Shown: positions 1 to 8,082, numbered from the stretch's first letter. The stretch: 20,250 nucleotides of DNA from Geofilum sp964396555 (GCA_964396555.1 CAYNFX010000029.1:1-20250), one strand, 5' to 3'. Program-made: numbers and translations. The notes: a model not told the origin generated them from the letters alone.

Positions 1-1688
1 AGGTAGACCAGGGGCGCATTCCAGTTAATTGCTATCTCATTTGTTGAGTAGCTACATACCATATCGACATACGATTTGGCAGGGAAGAGGCTTCTTCCAT
101 TTCCATCCTCAGAACAGTCGGTTAGTACATCCAAATTGGGACCTCCTGCAAGAAATCCGGGAATCGGATCGTGAATACCATCAGCTTCCGAAGGACGGTG
201 ATGTATATTCATGACCCTTTTCTCTCCGAAGCCAGTGACAAAACAATAACCTGTGGCATTGCGACCCAGAATATAATCCAGATCACTTATTGCCGATTCC
301 AAATACTTCCTTTTGCCTGTCAGCCTATAGGCCGACATTTTCAGCATCCCTTCATTAGCTACGGCTGAGTTACTGCCCCACACAAAGCTTTGAATACTGA
401 CAGCATAGGGTGAGGTTTCCCACTTGTGAATAAGGCTTTCTGTGAAAGCCAGAAAATCATTACTCAATGGAAGGGAAAGGTCCACTTCAACCTCTGCACA
501 TTCACAAAGAGACATAATACCTAAAGTACCTACCTCATTCCAACTTGGAATAGCCGGTTGACTGTAATACTTTCCAACATAGTCCTTTACTCCAGAGTCT
601 CCAGTTGCAAGAAACAGTTCACTTGCAGCCCAGAACCACTCATCATTCAGACTTATGTCACCATAGGCTCCGGTTACTATATCATCAGGCTGCTTGTAAT
701 AAATATCTGGGTTCTCTAAAGCCCAGTTCCATGCCTTCTTCGCAGCTGCAATGCAACTGTCAGCCAGTCCCGGAATGAGTTCTTCATAATCACGCAGGAT
801 ACGTGAGGCAGCAGCATTAAGGGCTGCAAAATCTAGTGCAGCGGCTGTACTCTTGGCTACCACATATCTCTCGCTTACAGACTCATGTGGCATAATAAAG
901 TCATCAAACTTCTTGGATGTCAATTTGTGATAAACGCCTCCATCAAAAGGGTCCTGCATTGTAAGTACCCATCTGAGATTGAACAGGGTCTCAGAAAGCA
1001 GGTCCGGCAGGCCACTGCCGGACTCTGGAATGTTCATATTCAGGGTATCGAAGTAATCACTGTAATCCTTTAGTGCCTTAAGCAAAGTATAGGTAGTAAT
1101 CGCACTGTTGACAACATACTTATTATAGTCACCTGCATCATACCAGCCTCGGGGTGAAGATATCACTGTGCCCTCAGGCCTTTGTTTTGTAGCAGCGGAT
1201 GAGTGTACATATACAATAGTATCAGGATGCCCTGCCATCCTACTCCATTTTCCTGCATAACTCTCCTCAAGAGGAATGGCTGTACGATTGTAGTAAAATG
1301 CCTTGATGGCTGCCCTTACAAGCTCATCATAGGGGTTGTCACTGACTGTTATCTGATACTGGACATCAGAACCTGGAATCTCCAGCAAGTAGGTTCCCTG
1401 GTTGTCAAGCCAACTCAAGTTAACCTTACGAACAGTATCACCTGAAGGCTCCCAGAATTTCGCACTGTCGGCAAAGACCCTGAGAACAAGTTTACCGTCA
1501 AGGTCTTTTATCAAAACCTCTTCGTAACTATCGTCAAGTAAAACCAGTTTGGGTCCGCTGGTATAATAGCCCACCTGATTGTACTTAAGTACGTCCTCTC
1601 CGGAATGGTTGCCCTTTCCGTTACAGCCACCTGAAAGGAGGGTTGTAAAGATTAAAGCTGACAGATAACTAAACAATTTACTTTTCAT
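1..1688 (-). CDS. GH9 endoglucanase, lipoprotein (3' end cut by window edge)
   Basis: Secreted endo-beta-1,4-glucanase of glycoside hydrolase family 9. The frame runs open from ATG at 1688 to base 3, giving 562 residues without a stop, so the C-terminus lies outside the window. Residues 1-22 form a signal peptide followed by Cys23 in a lipobox-like LSGGC, so it is probably a lipoprotein. Residues ~35-125 look like the Ig-like CelD_N domain (KYNQVGYY start). The catalytic (alpha/alpha)6 domain follows: WYDAGDY with D184 and D187 (base and nucleophile-water Asp), VTGFGEKRVMNIHHR with H496, and SYSTNEIAINWNAPL with E551, the proton donor. All family signatures are intact, so the enzyme should be active. 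Since the last signature is already visible, little of the catalytic domain can be missing. It starts 12 bp after the GH94 stop and is the last gene seen in the cellodextrin operon. Surface versus periplasmic location is unresolved: no acidic surface-export signal follows the Cys. Confidence 0.93.
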   Translation of the reverse strand, partial: MKSKLFSYLSALIFTTLLSGGCNGKGNHSGEDVLKYNQVGYYTSGPKLVLLDDSYEEVLIKDLDGKLVLRVFADSAKFWEPSGDTVRKVNLSWLDNQGTYLLEIPGSDVQYQITVSDNPYDELVRAAIKAFYYNRTAIPLEESYAGKWSRMAGHPDTIVYVHSSAATKQRPEGTVISSPRGWYDAGDYNKYVVNSAITTYTLLKALKDYSDYFDTLNMNIPESGSGLPDLLSETLFNLRWVLTMQDPFDGGVYHKLTSKKFDDFIMPHESVSERYVVAKSTAAALDFAALNAAASRILRDYEELIPGLADSCIAAAKKAWNWALENPDIYYKQPDDIVTGAYGDISLNDEWFWAASELFLATGDSGVKDYVGKYYSQPAIPSWNEVGTLGIMSLCECAEVEVDLSLPLSNDFLAFTESLIHKWETSPYAVSIQSFVWGSNSAVANEGMLKMSAYRLTGKRKYLESAISDLDYILGRNATGYCFVTGFGEKRVMNIHHRPSEADGIHDPIPGFLAGGPNLDVLTDCSEDGNGRSLFPAKSYVDMVCSYSTNEIAINWNAPLVY

Positions 1689-1700
1689 AGGTCCGGATTT

Positions 1701-4133
1701 TTATCCCATTATCACCTCAACCAGGTATTCACCGGGTTTCATTATTGGTATTAGCTTGCCTGCAAGCTCCCTGCCGTCAAGCAGGATAGTTTTAACACCC
1801 TTGCTAACCCTGTTTGGGTTTGTGACTTTTATCCTGTATTCTGCATCACGAAACTTCCTCCTAACCTCGAAGCCATTCCAGTCTTTCGGAATACATGGAT
1901 CGATCAACAAACCGTCGTATGAGGGTCGTACTCCAAGAATGAACCTGCTTATTGCATAGAAGTTCCATGCAGCAGTACCTGTTAGCCATGAGTTCTTTGC
2001 CTCACCGGGTTTTTGTGCATCCTTGCCTGCAATCATCTGAGCATATACATAAGGCTCGGTTCTGTGCAATTCACTTATATCTTCAAGATAGGAGGGGCAT
2101 ATTTTCTTGTAGTATTCCCATGCCCTTTCACCCCTTCCGATCATTGTCTCGGCAATTATTATCCATGGGTTGTTGTGGCAAAAAATTCCTGCGTTTTCCT
2201 TATATCCCGGAGGATAGGTAGATATCTCGCCATACTCCAGCACATAACTAGTGAAGGCAGGGTTGTTAAGAACTATTCCATAATCGCAATCCAGGTACTT
2301 CTTGACTGAGTCAAGAGCTTTTTCTACTAAACCCTCCTCTAATCCAACCTTTGCCATTGAACACCAGCCCTGGGATTCAATAAAGATCTTGCCCTCTTCG
2401 TTTTCTTTGCTTCCCACCTTCTTACCATAGAAATCATAAGCCCTGAGAAACCATTCACCGTCCCAGCCGTGACTCTTTATCGCTTTAACCATATTGTCGA
2501 CATGAGTCAGAGCCTTGTTGGCCTCATCCTCTTTGCCAATTTGTCTGCACAGTTGGATAAACTCCCTTCCATAGACTACAAAGAGACCAGCAATCATAAG
2601 AGATTCGGCTGTTCCACCAGACTTGTTCTCTGTAGTTTGAAAGGATTCATCAGGATTGGTTGAGAAACAGTTGAGGTTAAGACAGTCATTCCAGTCAGCC
2701 CTTCCGATAAGGGGCAACTTATGCGGTCCAAGATTTCTTACAACATGGTAGAAAGAAGCTTTTAAGTGCTCGAAGTGTGGCTTTGCATTACTTTCGTCAT
2801 TGTCGAATGGCACCATCTCGTCCAAAATCGAGTAGTCGCCGGTTTCCTTTATATACTCTACGGTCGAGAGAATAAGCCAAAGCGGATCATCGTTGAAATT
2901 ACCTCCAATTGCATTATTGCCTCTTTTGGTCAAAGGCTGGTATTGATGGTAGGCACCTCCATCTTCAAACTGGGTAGAGGCAATATCGATAATCCTCTGA
3001 CGCGCCCTCCCTGGTATCTGATGTACAAAGCCAATAAGATCCTGATTAGAATCGCGGAAACCCATTCCGCGACCTATTCCTACTTCAAAGAGAGATGCAG
3101 ACCTCGACATATTGAATGTAACCATACACTGGTATTGATTCCAGATATTAACAATTCTGTCAAGACGTTCATCCTCACTTTTGACCAAATAAACATTAAG
3201 TAATGAGGTCCAATAGTTCCTCAGATCTTCAATTGCCTGATCAATCTTCTCAGATGTATTGAAACGACTAATAGTTGCAAGGGCCTTAGTCTTATTAATA
3301 ATGCCTTTGGACTCCCACTTTGCATCATCCTCATTCTCAACATAACCAAGAATGAAAACAAAGTCCTTGGTTTCCTCTGCTTCTAGTTCAATCTCAAGGT
3401 AATGCGAAGCTATAGGTGACCAACCATGAGCGTGGGAGTTGCGTGGCTTTCCCTCTACTACGACCTGGGGAGCAGACAACTCGTTATATAGACCTACAAA
3501 TGACTCACGATCACTGTCATATCCATGAACCGGAACAGCAGAGTGATAATAAGAATAGTGATTTCGCCTGTCCTTGTACTCTGTTTTGTGGTAGATGGTG
3601 GAATCCTTTATCTCCACCTCTCCGGTACTTAAGTTGCGCTGTAGATTGTTCATATCATCTTCAGCATTCCACAGACACCATTCAATAAAAGAAAACAGTT
3701 TGAAAGACTTCTTGGCACCGGTCAGGTTTGTTAGTCTCAACCTTTGAACTTCACACAGAGCATTCAGAGGTACAAAAAATAGAGCTTCAGCCATAAGGCC
3801 GTTCTTTGCACCCTTAATAACAGTATAGCTCAGGCCATGACGGCACTCATAGGTATCTAGTTGTGTTTTAACAGGCTTCCATCCAGGAGACCACACAGTA
3901 CCACCATCATTAATATAAAAGTAGCGTCCGCCGTTATCCATGGGTACGTTGTTGTACCTGTACCTAGTAATACGACGAAACTTGGCATCTTTGTAAAAAG
4001 CATATCCTCCCGTTGTGTTGGATACAATAGAGAAGAAATCCTCATTGCCAAGGTAATTGATCCAGGGCCATGGCGTTTCAGGATTTGTGATCACATACTC
4101 CCTTCTATCATCATCAAAATAACCAAACCTCAT
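1701..4133 (-). CDS. GH94 cellobiose phosphorylase
   Basis: Cytoplasmic inverting phosphorylase, 810 aa, the usual length for cellobiose phosphorylase and shorter than cellodextrin phosphorylases. Reaction: cellobiose + phosphate to alpha-glucose 1-phosphate + glucose. The N-terminus MRFGYFDDDRREYVITNPETPWPWINYLG is the family's standard start and fixes the ATG. An N-terminal beta-sandwich (to ~270) precedes an (alpha/alpha)6 barrel and a C-terminal jelly-roll cap. The catalytic motif GRADWNDCLNL lies at 477-487, with D483 in the position of the general acid (D490 of Cellvibrio gilvus enzyme). There is no signal peptide. It sits 37 bp after the symporter and 12 bp before the GH9 gene, which supports cellobiose over related disaccharides such as N,N'-diacetylchitobiose; specificity is inferred from this context and from overall similarity, not from tested residues. 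Confidence 0.93.
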   Translation of the reverse strand: MRFGYFDDDRREYVITNPETPWPWINYLGNEDFFSIVSNTTGGYAFYKDAKFRRITRYRYNNVPMDNGGRYFYINDGGTVWSPGWKPVKTQLDTYECRHGLSYTVIKGAKNGLMAEALFFVPLNALCEVQRLRLTNLTGAKKSFKLFSFIEWCLWNAEDDMNNLQRNLSTGEVEIKDSTIYHKTEYKDRRNHYSYYHSAVPVHGYDSDRESFVGLYNELSAPQVVVEGKPRNSHAHGWSPIASHYLEIELEAEETKDFVFILGYVENEDDAKWESKGIINKTKALATISRFNTSEKIDQAIEDLRNYWTSLLNVYLVKSEDERLDRIVNIWNQYQCMVTFNMSRSASLFEVGIGRGMGFRDSNQDLIGFVHQIPGRARQRIIDIASTQFEDGGAYHQYQPLTKRGNNAIGGNFNDDPLWLILSTVEYIKETGDYSILDEMVPFDNDESNAKPHFEHLKASFYHVVRNLGPHKLPLIGRADWNDCLNLNCFSTNPDESFQTTENKSGGTAESLMIAGLFVVYGREFIQLCRQIGKEDEANKALTHVDNMVKAIKSHGWDGEWFLRAYDFYGKKVGSKENEEGKIFIESQGWCSMAKVGLEEGLVEKALDSVKKYLDCDYGIVLNNPAFTSYVLEYGEISTYPPGYKENAGIFCHNNPWIIIAETMIGRGERAWEYYKKICPSYLEDISELHRTEPYVYAQMIAGKDAQKPGEAKNSWLTGTAAWNFYAISRFILGVRPSYDGLLIDPCIPKDWNGFEVRRKFRDAEYRIKVTNPNRVSKGVKTILLDGRELAGKLIPIMKPGEYLVEVIMG

Positions 4134-4170
4134 CTCTTAAATTATAAATGTTAGTTGTAATTGTTTGTGC

Positions 4171-5796
4171 TTAATATGTTTCAGCAGCACGGCGACGCGC
4201 CAGTTCCGCTGTTATCTCATCCATCCTCCTTGTTGTAAGTGGGTAAAATGCCATTACTATGGCTCCAAACAATGCAATAACCGCAGGTATCCAGCTCATC
4301 AGCATAATAATGCCGGGAACGGCCTGCCGTATTGATTCATGACTCAATCCGTCATAATTGAATGCTGCCAGTACCATTCCTATAATGGCTCCGGCCACAC
4401 CACCACCAAACTTTGTAGCAAGTGAACCGGCAGAGTACACCAGACCAGTGGCCCTGCGATTGTTGACATATTCAGAATAATCCGCAGCATCACCCAACAT
4501 GGCAAAGAACAGGGTAGGGAATATTGCAGCGCCAAATTCAGATACAAGCCCTATTGCAAAGATTGCTACGATGTCGTTGGGGCCACAGAACCAGAACAGT
4601 GCGTTAATACTGCCTGAAAAGACAAAGGCAGCTACAAAAAGGTTTCTCTTACCCATAATCCTGCTCAGATAGGAAGTCACCATTGCACCTGCTATCGAGG
4701 CCAGCATCAGTCCTACCATAAAGAAGGACGCCAATAATTGATTGTGCAGGTAATGACTGAAATAGTACAGGATAGTGCCTTGCTTTATAGCATTGTATGT
4801 ATTAAAAATCAGACCAATAAACAAAAGTACCAACCACGGCCTGTTAAAGGCAAGGTCCTTCATATCCTTCCAGAGATTTGCCTTCTGAGATTTTGGAGGT
4901 TGCACCCTCTCCCTTGTAGTTGCAAAGGTCACTACAAGGAAAAAAGCAAGAAATACTGACAACAGATAAATCGAATTGCTGTATCCCCTCTTTTGATCAA
5001 CTATACGTACATCATCAGCCTTGATATCATCTTCTCCGGTTACAATAAAAGAATACTCCTTATCTGCCTCCATCGAAAGGCTCCAACCAACCCGCGGAAC
5101 ATTGTAACTGTCCGCAGTTTGATCAGATAGTTGCAATAAGGCGTTGCCTTCTGAAAAGAAAGTCCGGGCACCTGCCTTGATATTTACATTATCTACACTT
5201 TTATCTGTGGATAAGGTGAGCAAGTATTTCTCGCTATCCAGCTTCTCAACATTAACCTTTGGGTCGATGTTGCCGAAATAAGCAACAAGAAACAGCAGAG
5301 CTCCCTGTACTACCAAACCTCCGGTAAAGGCTCCTACCATTCTGTATGATCCAAGACTGGTACGTTGCTTGTCATCACCGGTCATTACGGCCATCAGGGC
5401 TCCATAAGGCACGTTGTTGGCAGTATAGATAAGGATAAACAGCAGATAGGTTGCGTATGCATAAACGATCTTTCCCTTTGGACCCAGATCAGGAGTAGTA
5501 AATAGTAAGGAAAGAGAGACTGCAAGAGGGATTGCCGTCCACAGTACCCATGGTCTAAACTTACCATACTTTGAATTGGTGCGATCACAGATAAGTCCCA
5601 TTAAGACATCAGTAATCCCGTCTGTTGCTCTGGCTACCAACAGGAGCAAAGCAACAGCCGCAGGATGTAGTCCAAAGACATCTGTGTAAAAAATAGCAAG
5701 AAATATGGCAACACCACGCCAGGCAATATTTGCTGCTCCGTCACCAAGGGCATAGCCCACTTTTTCTTTAAAACTGAGTTTCTCTGAAAGGTTCAT
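4171..5796 (-). CDS. GPH-family sugar:cation symporter with extra periplasmic segment
   Basis: Inner-membrane MelB-like (glycoside-pentoside-hexuronide) symporter, 541 aa, predicted to import cellobiose or cellodextrins for the downstream phosphorylase. Visible signatures are VARATDGITDVLMG (D59 and D63 align with the MelB cation-site Asp55 and Asp59), SKYGKFRPW (75-83) after helix 2, and GDAADYSEY (435-443) in the C-terminal half. Helices fall at roughly 20-40, 45-70, 83-100, 108-128, 150-173, then 275-294 and six more. Family members are usually 440-480 aa. The excess is a polar, beta-prone insertion at ~174-273 between helices 5 and 6, which should face the periplasm if the N-terminus is inside. 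The gene follows the regulator by 27 bp and precedes GH94 by 37 bp. The substrate is inferred only from the operon. Confidence 0.88.
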   Translation of the reverse strand: MNLSEKLSFKEKVGYALGDGAANIAWRGVAIFLAIFYTDVFGLHPAAVALLLLVARATDGITDVLMGLICDRTNSKYGKFRPWVLWTAIPLAVSLSLLFTTPDLGPKGKIVYAYATYLLFILIYTANNVPYGALMAVMTGDDKQRTSLGSYRMVGAFTGGLVVQGALLFLVAYFGNIDPKVNVEKLDSEKYLLTLSTDKSVDNVNIKAGARTFFSEGNALLQLSDQTADSYNVPRVGWSLSMEADKEYSFIVTGEDDIKADDVRIVDQKRGYSNSIYLLSVFLAFFLVVTFATTRERVQPPKSQKANLWKDMKDLAFNRPWLVLLFIGLIFNTYNAIKQGTILYYFSHYLHNQLLASFFMVGLMLASIAGAMVTSYLSRIMGKRNLFVAAFVFSGSINALFWFCGPNDIVAIFAIGLVSEFGAAIFPTLFFAMLGDAADYSEYVNNRRATGLVYSAGSLATKFGGGVAGAIIGMVLAAFNYDGLSHESIRQAVPGIIMLMSWIPAVIALFGAIVMAFYPLTTRRMDEITAELARRRAAETY

Positions 5797-5823
5797 ATTT
5801 TGTTTCAGTTCATTGTCCGATTT

Positions 5824-6597
5824 CTATATCGCAAAATCCAGAAGCTCCCTTCGGGTTGCTTCAAATGTGTCCTTGTCAAAAGAGTAAAGGCGAGCCGGTT
5901 TATGTGCCACACCTACCTGTTTCTCATCAAGCTGCTTCAGATATTTCATTCTTGCTACTTTCTTTCTGAAATTACGCTTGTCAAGGCTTACCCCCAGAAT
6001 CACTTCATAAGCCCTTTGTAGGTGAGACAAGGTAAACTTATCAGGCAGCAACTCAAATCCAATAGGCTCCCGAATCAAATCTTTGCGCAACTCCTTAAGA
6101 GCCTCATTAAGTATGTCAACATGGTCAAAGCCAAGGTCAGTAACCTCTGCTACCGGAATCCAGCGAACGTTCCTCCCCTTCCATTGAAGAGTTACCTGAT
6201 CTATATCCAGGAGAGAATAATAGCCCACAGTGACTATCCTGTCCTCAGGATTTCGCCCACTTGCCTTTAGCCATATCTTATCCTTCTCCCTGCTTATCCG
6301 TGTCGGAGATCCAAAGGCTTTAAACTGCTTCAGGTAAATATCCTCAAGACCTGTAAGGTCAAATAGAATACGTGCTGCAGCTTCGTCAAGGTCCTCGTTC
6401 TCATAAATATGGTTACCTGTTAATGTAAGGTCATTTACTATCTCGCCTCCGGTATTCTCATCTATCAATACCCTGTCTACAAGCAGCACATTCAGTCTGT
6501 TAAAGTCAAAACCAAATATCACACAGTCAACAGAAACAAAATTGTTAATTACTCCTCGCTTGTACTTATGGTTAGTGTTTTCTTCCATCATCTTCAC
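5824..6597 (-). CDS. Nudix-fold transcriptional regulator of the cellodextrin operon (NrtR/AraR-like)
   Basis: Protein of 257 aa with an N-terminal Nudix-fold domain (~18-155, starting VSVDCVIFGF) and a C-terminal winged helix (~178-245, FELLPDKFTLSHLQRAYEVIL then DKRNFRKKVARMKYL). This is the layout of the NrtR-type family, which in Bacteroidetes includes the arabinose repressor AraR of B. thetaiotaomicron. The Nudix box at 62-84 is broken: only E68 and R76 of the catalytic set remain, while the Glu positions after the Arg carry I77, D80 and L81. It therefore should bind a ligand (sugar or sugar phosphate) rather than hydrolyse a nucleotide. It is the first gene of the operon, so it is probably autoregulated through the repeated sites upstream. 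Whether it represses or activates is not shown by the protein; site positions favour repression. Confidence 0.88.
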   Translation of the reverse strand: MKMMEENTNHKYKRGVINNFVSVDCVIFGFDFNRLNVLLVDRVLIDENTGGEIVNDLTLTGNHIYENEDLDEAAARILFDLTGLEDIYLKQFKAFGSPTRISREKDKIWLKASGRNPEDRIVTVGYYSLLDIDQVTLQWKGRNVRWIPVAEVTDLGFDHVDILNEALKELRKDLIREPIGFELLPDKFTLSHLQRAYEVILGVSLDKRNFRKKVARMKYLKQLDEKQVGVAHKPARLYSFDKDTFEATRRELLDFAI

Positions 6598-6607
6598 TTA
6601 ACGTGTT

Positions 6608-6624
6608 AGTGTGTTTTATACACT
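6608..6624. promoter_or_regulatory. Putative operator 1 (AGTGTG-N5-TACACT)
   Basis: Near-perfect inverted repeat; with one more base on each side it reads TAGTGT-N7-ACACTA (6607-6625). It shares the 14-mer GTRTTTTWTACACT with two further sites upstream. It lies just downstream of the predicted start site and 10 bp before the regulator ATG, where a bound protein would block transcription. Confidence 0.6.
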
Positions 6625-6638
6625 ATCAAAAACTTATG

Positions 6639-6669
6639 CTAAATTATTACTCTTTTACAAAAATGCAAA
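6639..6669 (-). promoter_or_regulatory. Bacteroides-type promoter of the cellodextrin operon
   Basis: On the minus strand TTTG (6669-6666) is followed after exactly 19 nt by TAATTTAG (6646-6639), a 7/8 match to TAnnTTTG. The implied start site is near 6632, leaving a leader of about 35 nt before the regulator ATG at 6597. It is flanked by operators 1 and 2. Confidence 0.55.
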
Positions 6670-6686
6670 CAAGTATTTTTTACACT
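6670..6686. promoter_or_regulatory. Putative operator 2 (half-degenerate)
   Basis: Contains GTATTTTTTACACT at 6673-6686, identical to the core of operator 3. The right arm TACACT is perfect and the left arm (AAGTA) is degenerate. It abuts the -33 element of the predicted promoter. Confidence 0.5.
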
Positions 6687-6738
6687 TTTAAATCTTATTT
6701 TAGGATTGGCATTCTGAAATACAGTCAGCAAGCAGCTT

Positions 6739-6755
6739 TGTGTATTTTTTACACT
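6739..6755. promoter_or_regulatory. Putative operator 3 (GTGTA-N5-TACAC)
   Basis: Perfect 5-bp inverted repeat GTGTA/TACAC with a 5-nt T spacer (6740-6754), sharing GTATTTTTTACACT exactly with operator 2. It lies about 120 bp upstream of the predicted start site. The rest of the 373-bp gap (6598-6970) holds no gene, only these sites and the terminator at 6893-6926. Confidence 0.5.
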
Positions 6756-6892
6756 AATTATAATTTCTGCAATTTATATTCTTTCTAAATTACATTGGGG
6801 TATATAAAAGTGTTTTGGACAAAAAAACCAAATAACTTACTCTTGATTATCATAGATTAGCAACACAGGCGTAAAGAGTAGGCCATCGTACA

Positions 6893-6926
6893 ATAAAAAA
6901 TGGGTAAGCCAGGAGGCTCACCCATT
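6893..6926 (-). terminator. Intrinsic terminator of the second Nudix regulator
   Basis: On the minus strand a stem AATGGGTGAGCC / GGCTTACCCATT with loop TCCT and one mismatch (6926-6899) runs into a U tract (6900-6893). It ends the cluster 9384-6971 and insulates it from the cellodextrin operon. Confidence 0.88.
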
Positions 6927-6970
6927 CCAACTTATTTAAAAAGAAATCTATTCAGACAATATTGCCAACC

Positions 6971-7669
6971 CTACTTTTGGTTATTCATTCTAAACACTAT
7001 TCCACTATAAGGCTCAATCTTTCCAGGTTCCTTAAAACTGTAATAAAAGGCTCCCTTTCTAGAATTGGCCTTGTCTTTGAAATTCAGTCTTTCAATTACA
7101 TTCAGAGACTTTACCTTTTTCCTGAAATTTGACGGGTCAAATGGCCTTCTGTAGATCGCATAGTAAAGCTCTATCAACTGATTGAAAGTAAAGAAGTCAG
7201 GAAGCAGTTCCCTGCCTATCACTTCGTTGGATGCCTTTGTCTGCAATGCCTGTAATGCCTGGTCGACCATAGCCTTATGGTCAAAGATAAGTTCAGGAAG
7301 TTCACCAATAGAAATCCAGTGCGCCCCATTCTTACGAACCAGTTCGGTATCATGATTCTGAATCTTGATAAGTGCAAAGAATGAGACACTTATAACTCTC
7401 TCGCCCGGATCACGGCAGGGTTCGGAAAATGTATAAGTCTGCTCCAGAAAAATATCCTTCAACCCTGTAGTCTCAAATAAAACCCTAAGGGCAGCATCTT
7501 CAACTGATTCATTTTCATTAACAAAACCGCCAGGCAGAGACCAACCTCCTTTACCGGGATCAAAGTCACGATGACGCAGGAGTACTTTCAATTCGGAATC
7601 TTCATATCCAAAGATCACACAGTCAACTGCTACAAAAAATTTTGGGTGATGATAGGTCATATCGGGCAA
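6971..7669 (-). CDS. Second Nudix-fold winged-helix regulator
   Basis: Protein of 232 aa, homologous to the regulator at 5824-6597: VAVDCVIFGY at the start, Nudix domain to ~145, then a winged helix (RELLPDFFTFNQLIELYYAIY ... DPSNFRKKVKSLN at 153-190). The Nudix box (48-70) is better kept: G48, E54, R62, E66 and G69 are present, but the Glu after the Arg is V63 and the last Glu is T67, so two metal-binding positions are missing. It is most likely a ligand sensor rather than an active hydrolase, though residual activity cannot be excluded. It starts 22 bp after the YjbR-like gene and is followed by a strong terminator, so it may be cotranscribed with the cluster. Its target genes are not evident; an ATAGT-N6-ACTAT repeat lies just upstream of its ATG. 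Confidence 0.83.
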   Translation of the reverse strand: MPDMTYHHPKFFVAVDCVIFGYEDSELKVLLRHRDFDPGKGGWSLPGGFVNENESVEDAALRVLFETTGLKDIFLEQTYTFSEPCRDPGERVISVSFFALIKIQNHDTELVRKNGAHWISIGELPELIFDHKAMVDQALQALQTKASNEVIGRELLPDFFTFNQLIELYYAIYRRPFDPSNFRKKVKSLNVIERLNFKDKANSRKGAFYYSFKEPGKIEPYSGIVFRMNNQK

Positions 7670-7691
7670 AAATTACTTTATAGTGAATATA

Positions 7692-8048
7692 CTATTTTTT
7701 CTTCTCAAATTCACCTCTCACATTTTTTGGTAAGCTTTTATACACCAAAGCATATGAATGATCAATCATTCTTCTAAGAAATTCATCGTTCAGGCTCCCG
7801 TCAATATCTATTGTATTCCAATGTACCTTATTCATATGATAACCCGGGCGTATAGCTATATGTTCCTCTCTGAGTGCCACTGCATATTCAGGATCACATT
7901 TGACATTTATGCTAAATGGTCCATCGAGTCCTGTCAAAAGAAATAACTTTCCACCCACCTTGAAAACAAGGGTATCAGGACCAAAAGGCATCTCTTCAGT
8001 AACATGGGGAAGCGACAAACAATAATCGCGAAGCATCTCAATATTCAT
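7692..8048 (-). CDS. MmcQ/YjbR family protein
   Basis: Small protein of 118 aa of the MmcQ/YjbR (CyaY-like fold) family. The whole length fits: an N-terminal helix with YCLSLPHVTEEMPFGPDTLVFKVGGKLFLL, a central INVKCDPEYAVALREEH, PGYHMNKVHWNTIDIDG, and a C-terminal LRRMIDHSYALVYKSLPK. The family is described as DNA-binding-like, but its function is not settled. No signal peptide or membrane helix is seen, so it should be cytoplasmic. It lies between the YraN gene and the second Nudix regulator on the same strand; a 9-bp inverted repeat sits 10 bp before its start. Confidence 0.88.
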   Translation of the reverse strand: MNIEMLRDYCLSLPHVTEEMPFGPDTLVFKVGGKLFLLTGLDGPFSINVKCDPEYAVALREEHIAIRPGYHMNKVHWNTIDIDGSLNDEFLRRMIDHSYALVYKSLPKNVRGEFEKKK

Positions 8049-8058
8049 AGGTTCATGC

Positions 8059-8082
8059 CTAAGTTTAGGACCTTAAACTTAG
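8059..8082. repeat. Intercistronic inverted repeat before the yjbR-like gene
   Basis: Perfect 9-bp arms CTAAGTTTA / TAAACTTAG with a 6-nt spacer. It lies between the YraN stop (8103) and the YjbR-like ATG (8048). No U tract follows on the minus strand, so it is not a classical terminator; an operator or RNA hairpin is possible. Confidence 0.6.

Noticed and set aside
2766..3203. 145-codon plus-strand open frame
   Set aside because: It lies wholly antisense to the GH94 gene, has no recognisable domain, and mirrors the codons of a conserved enzyme.
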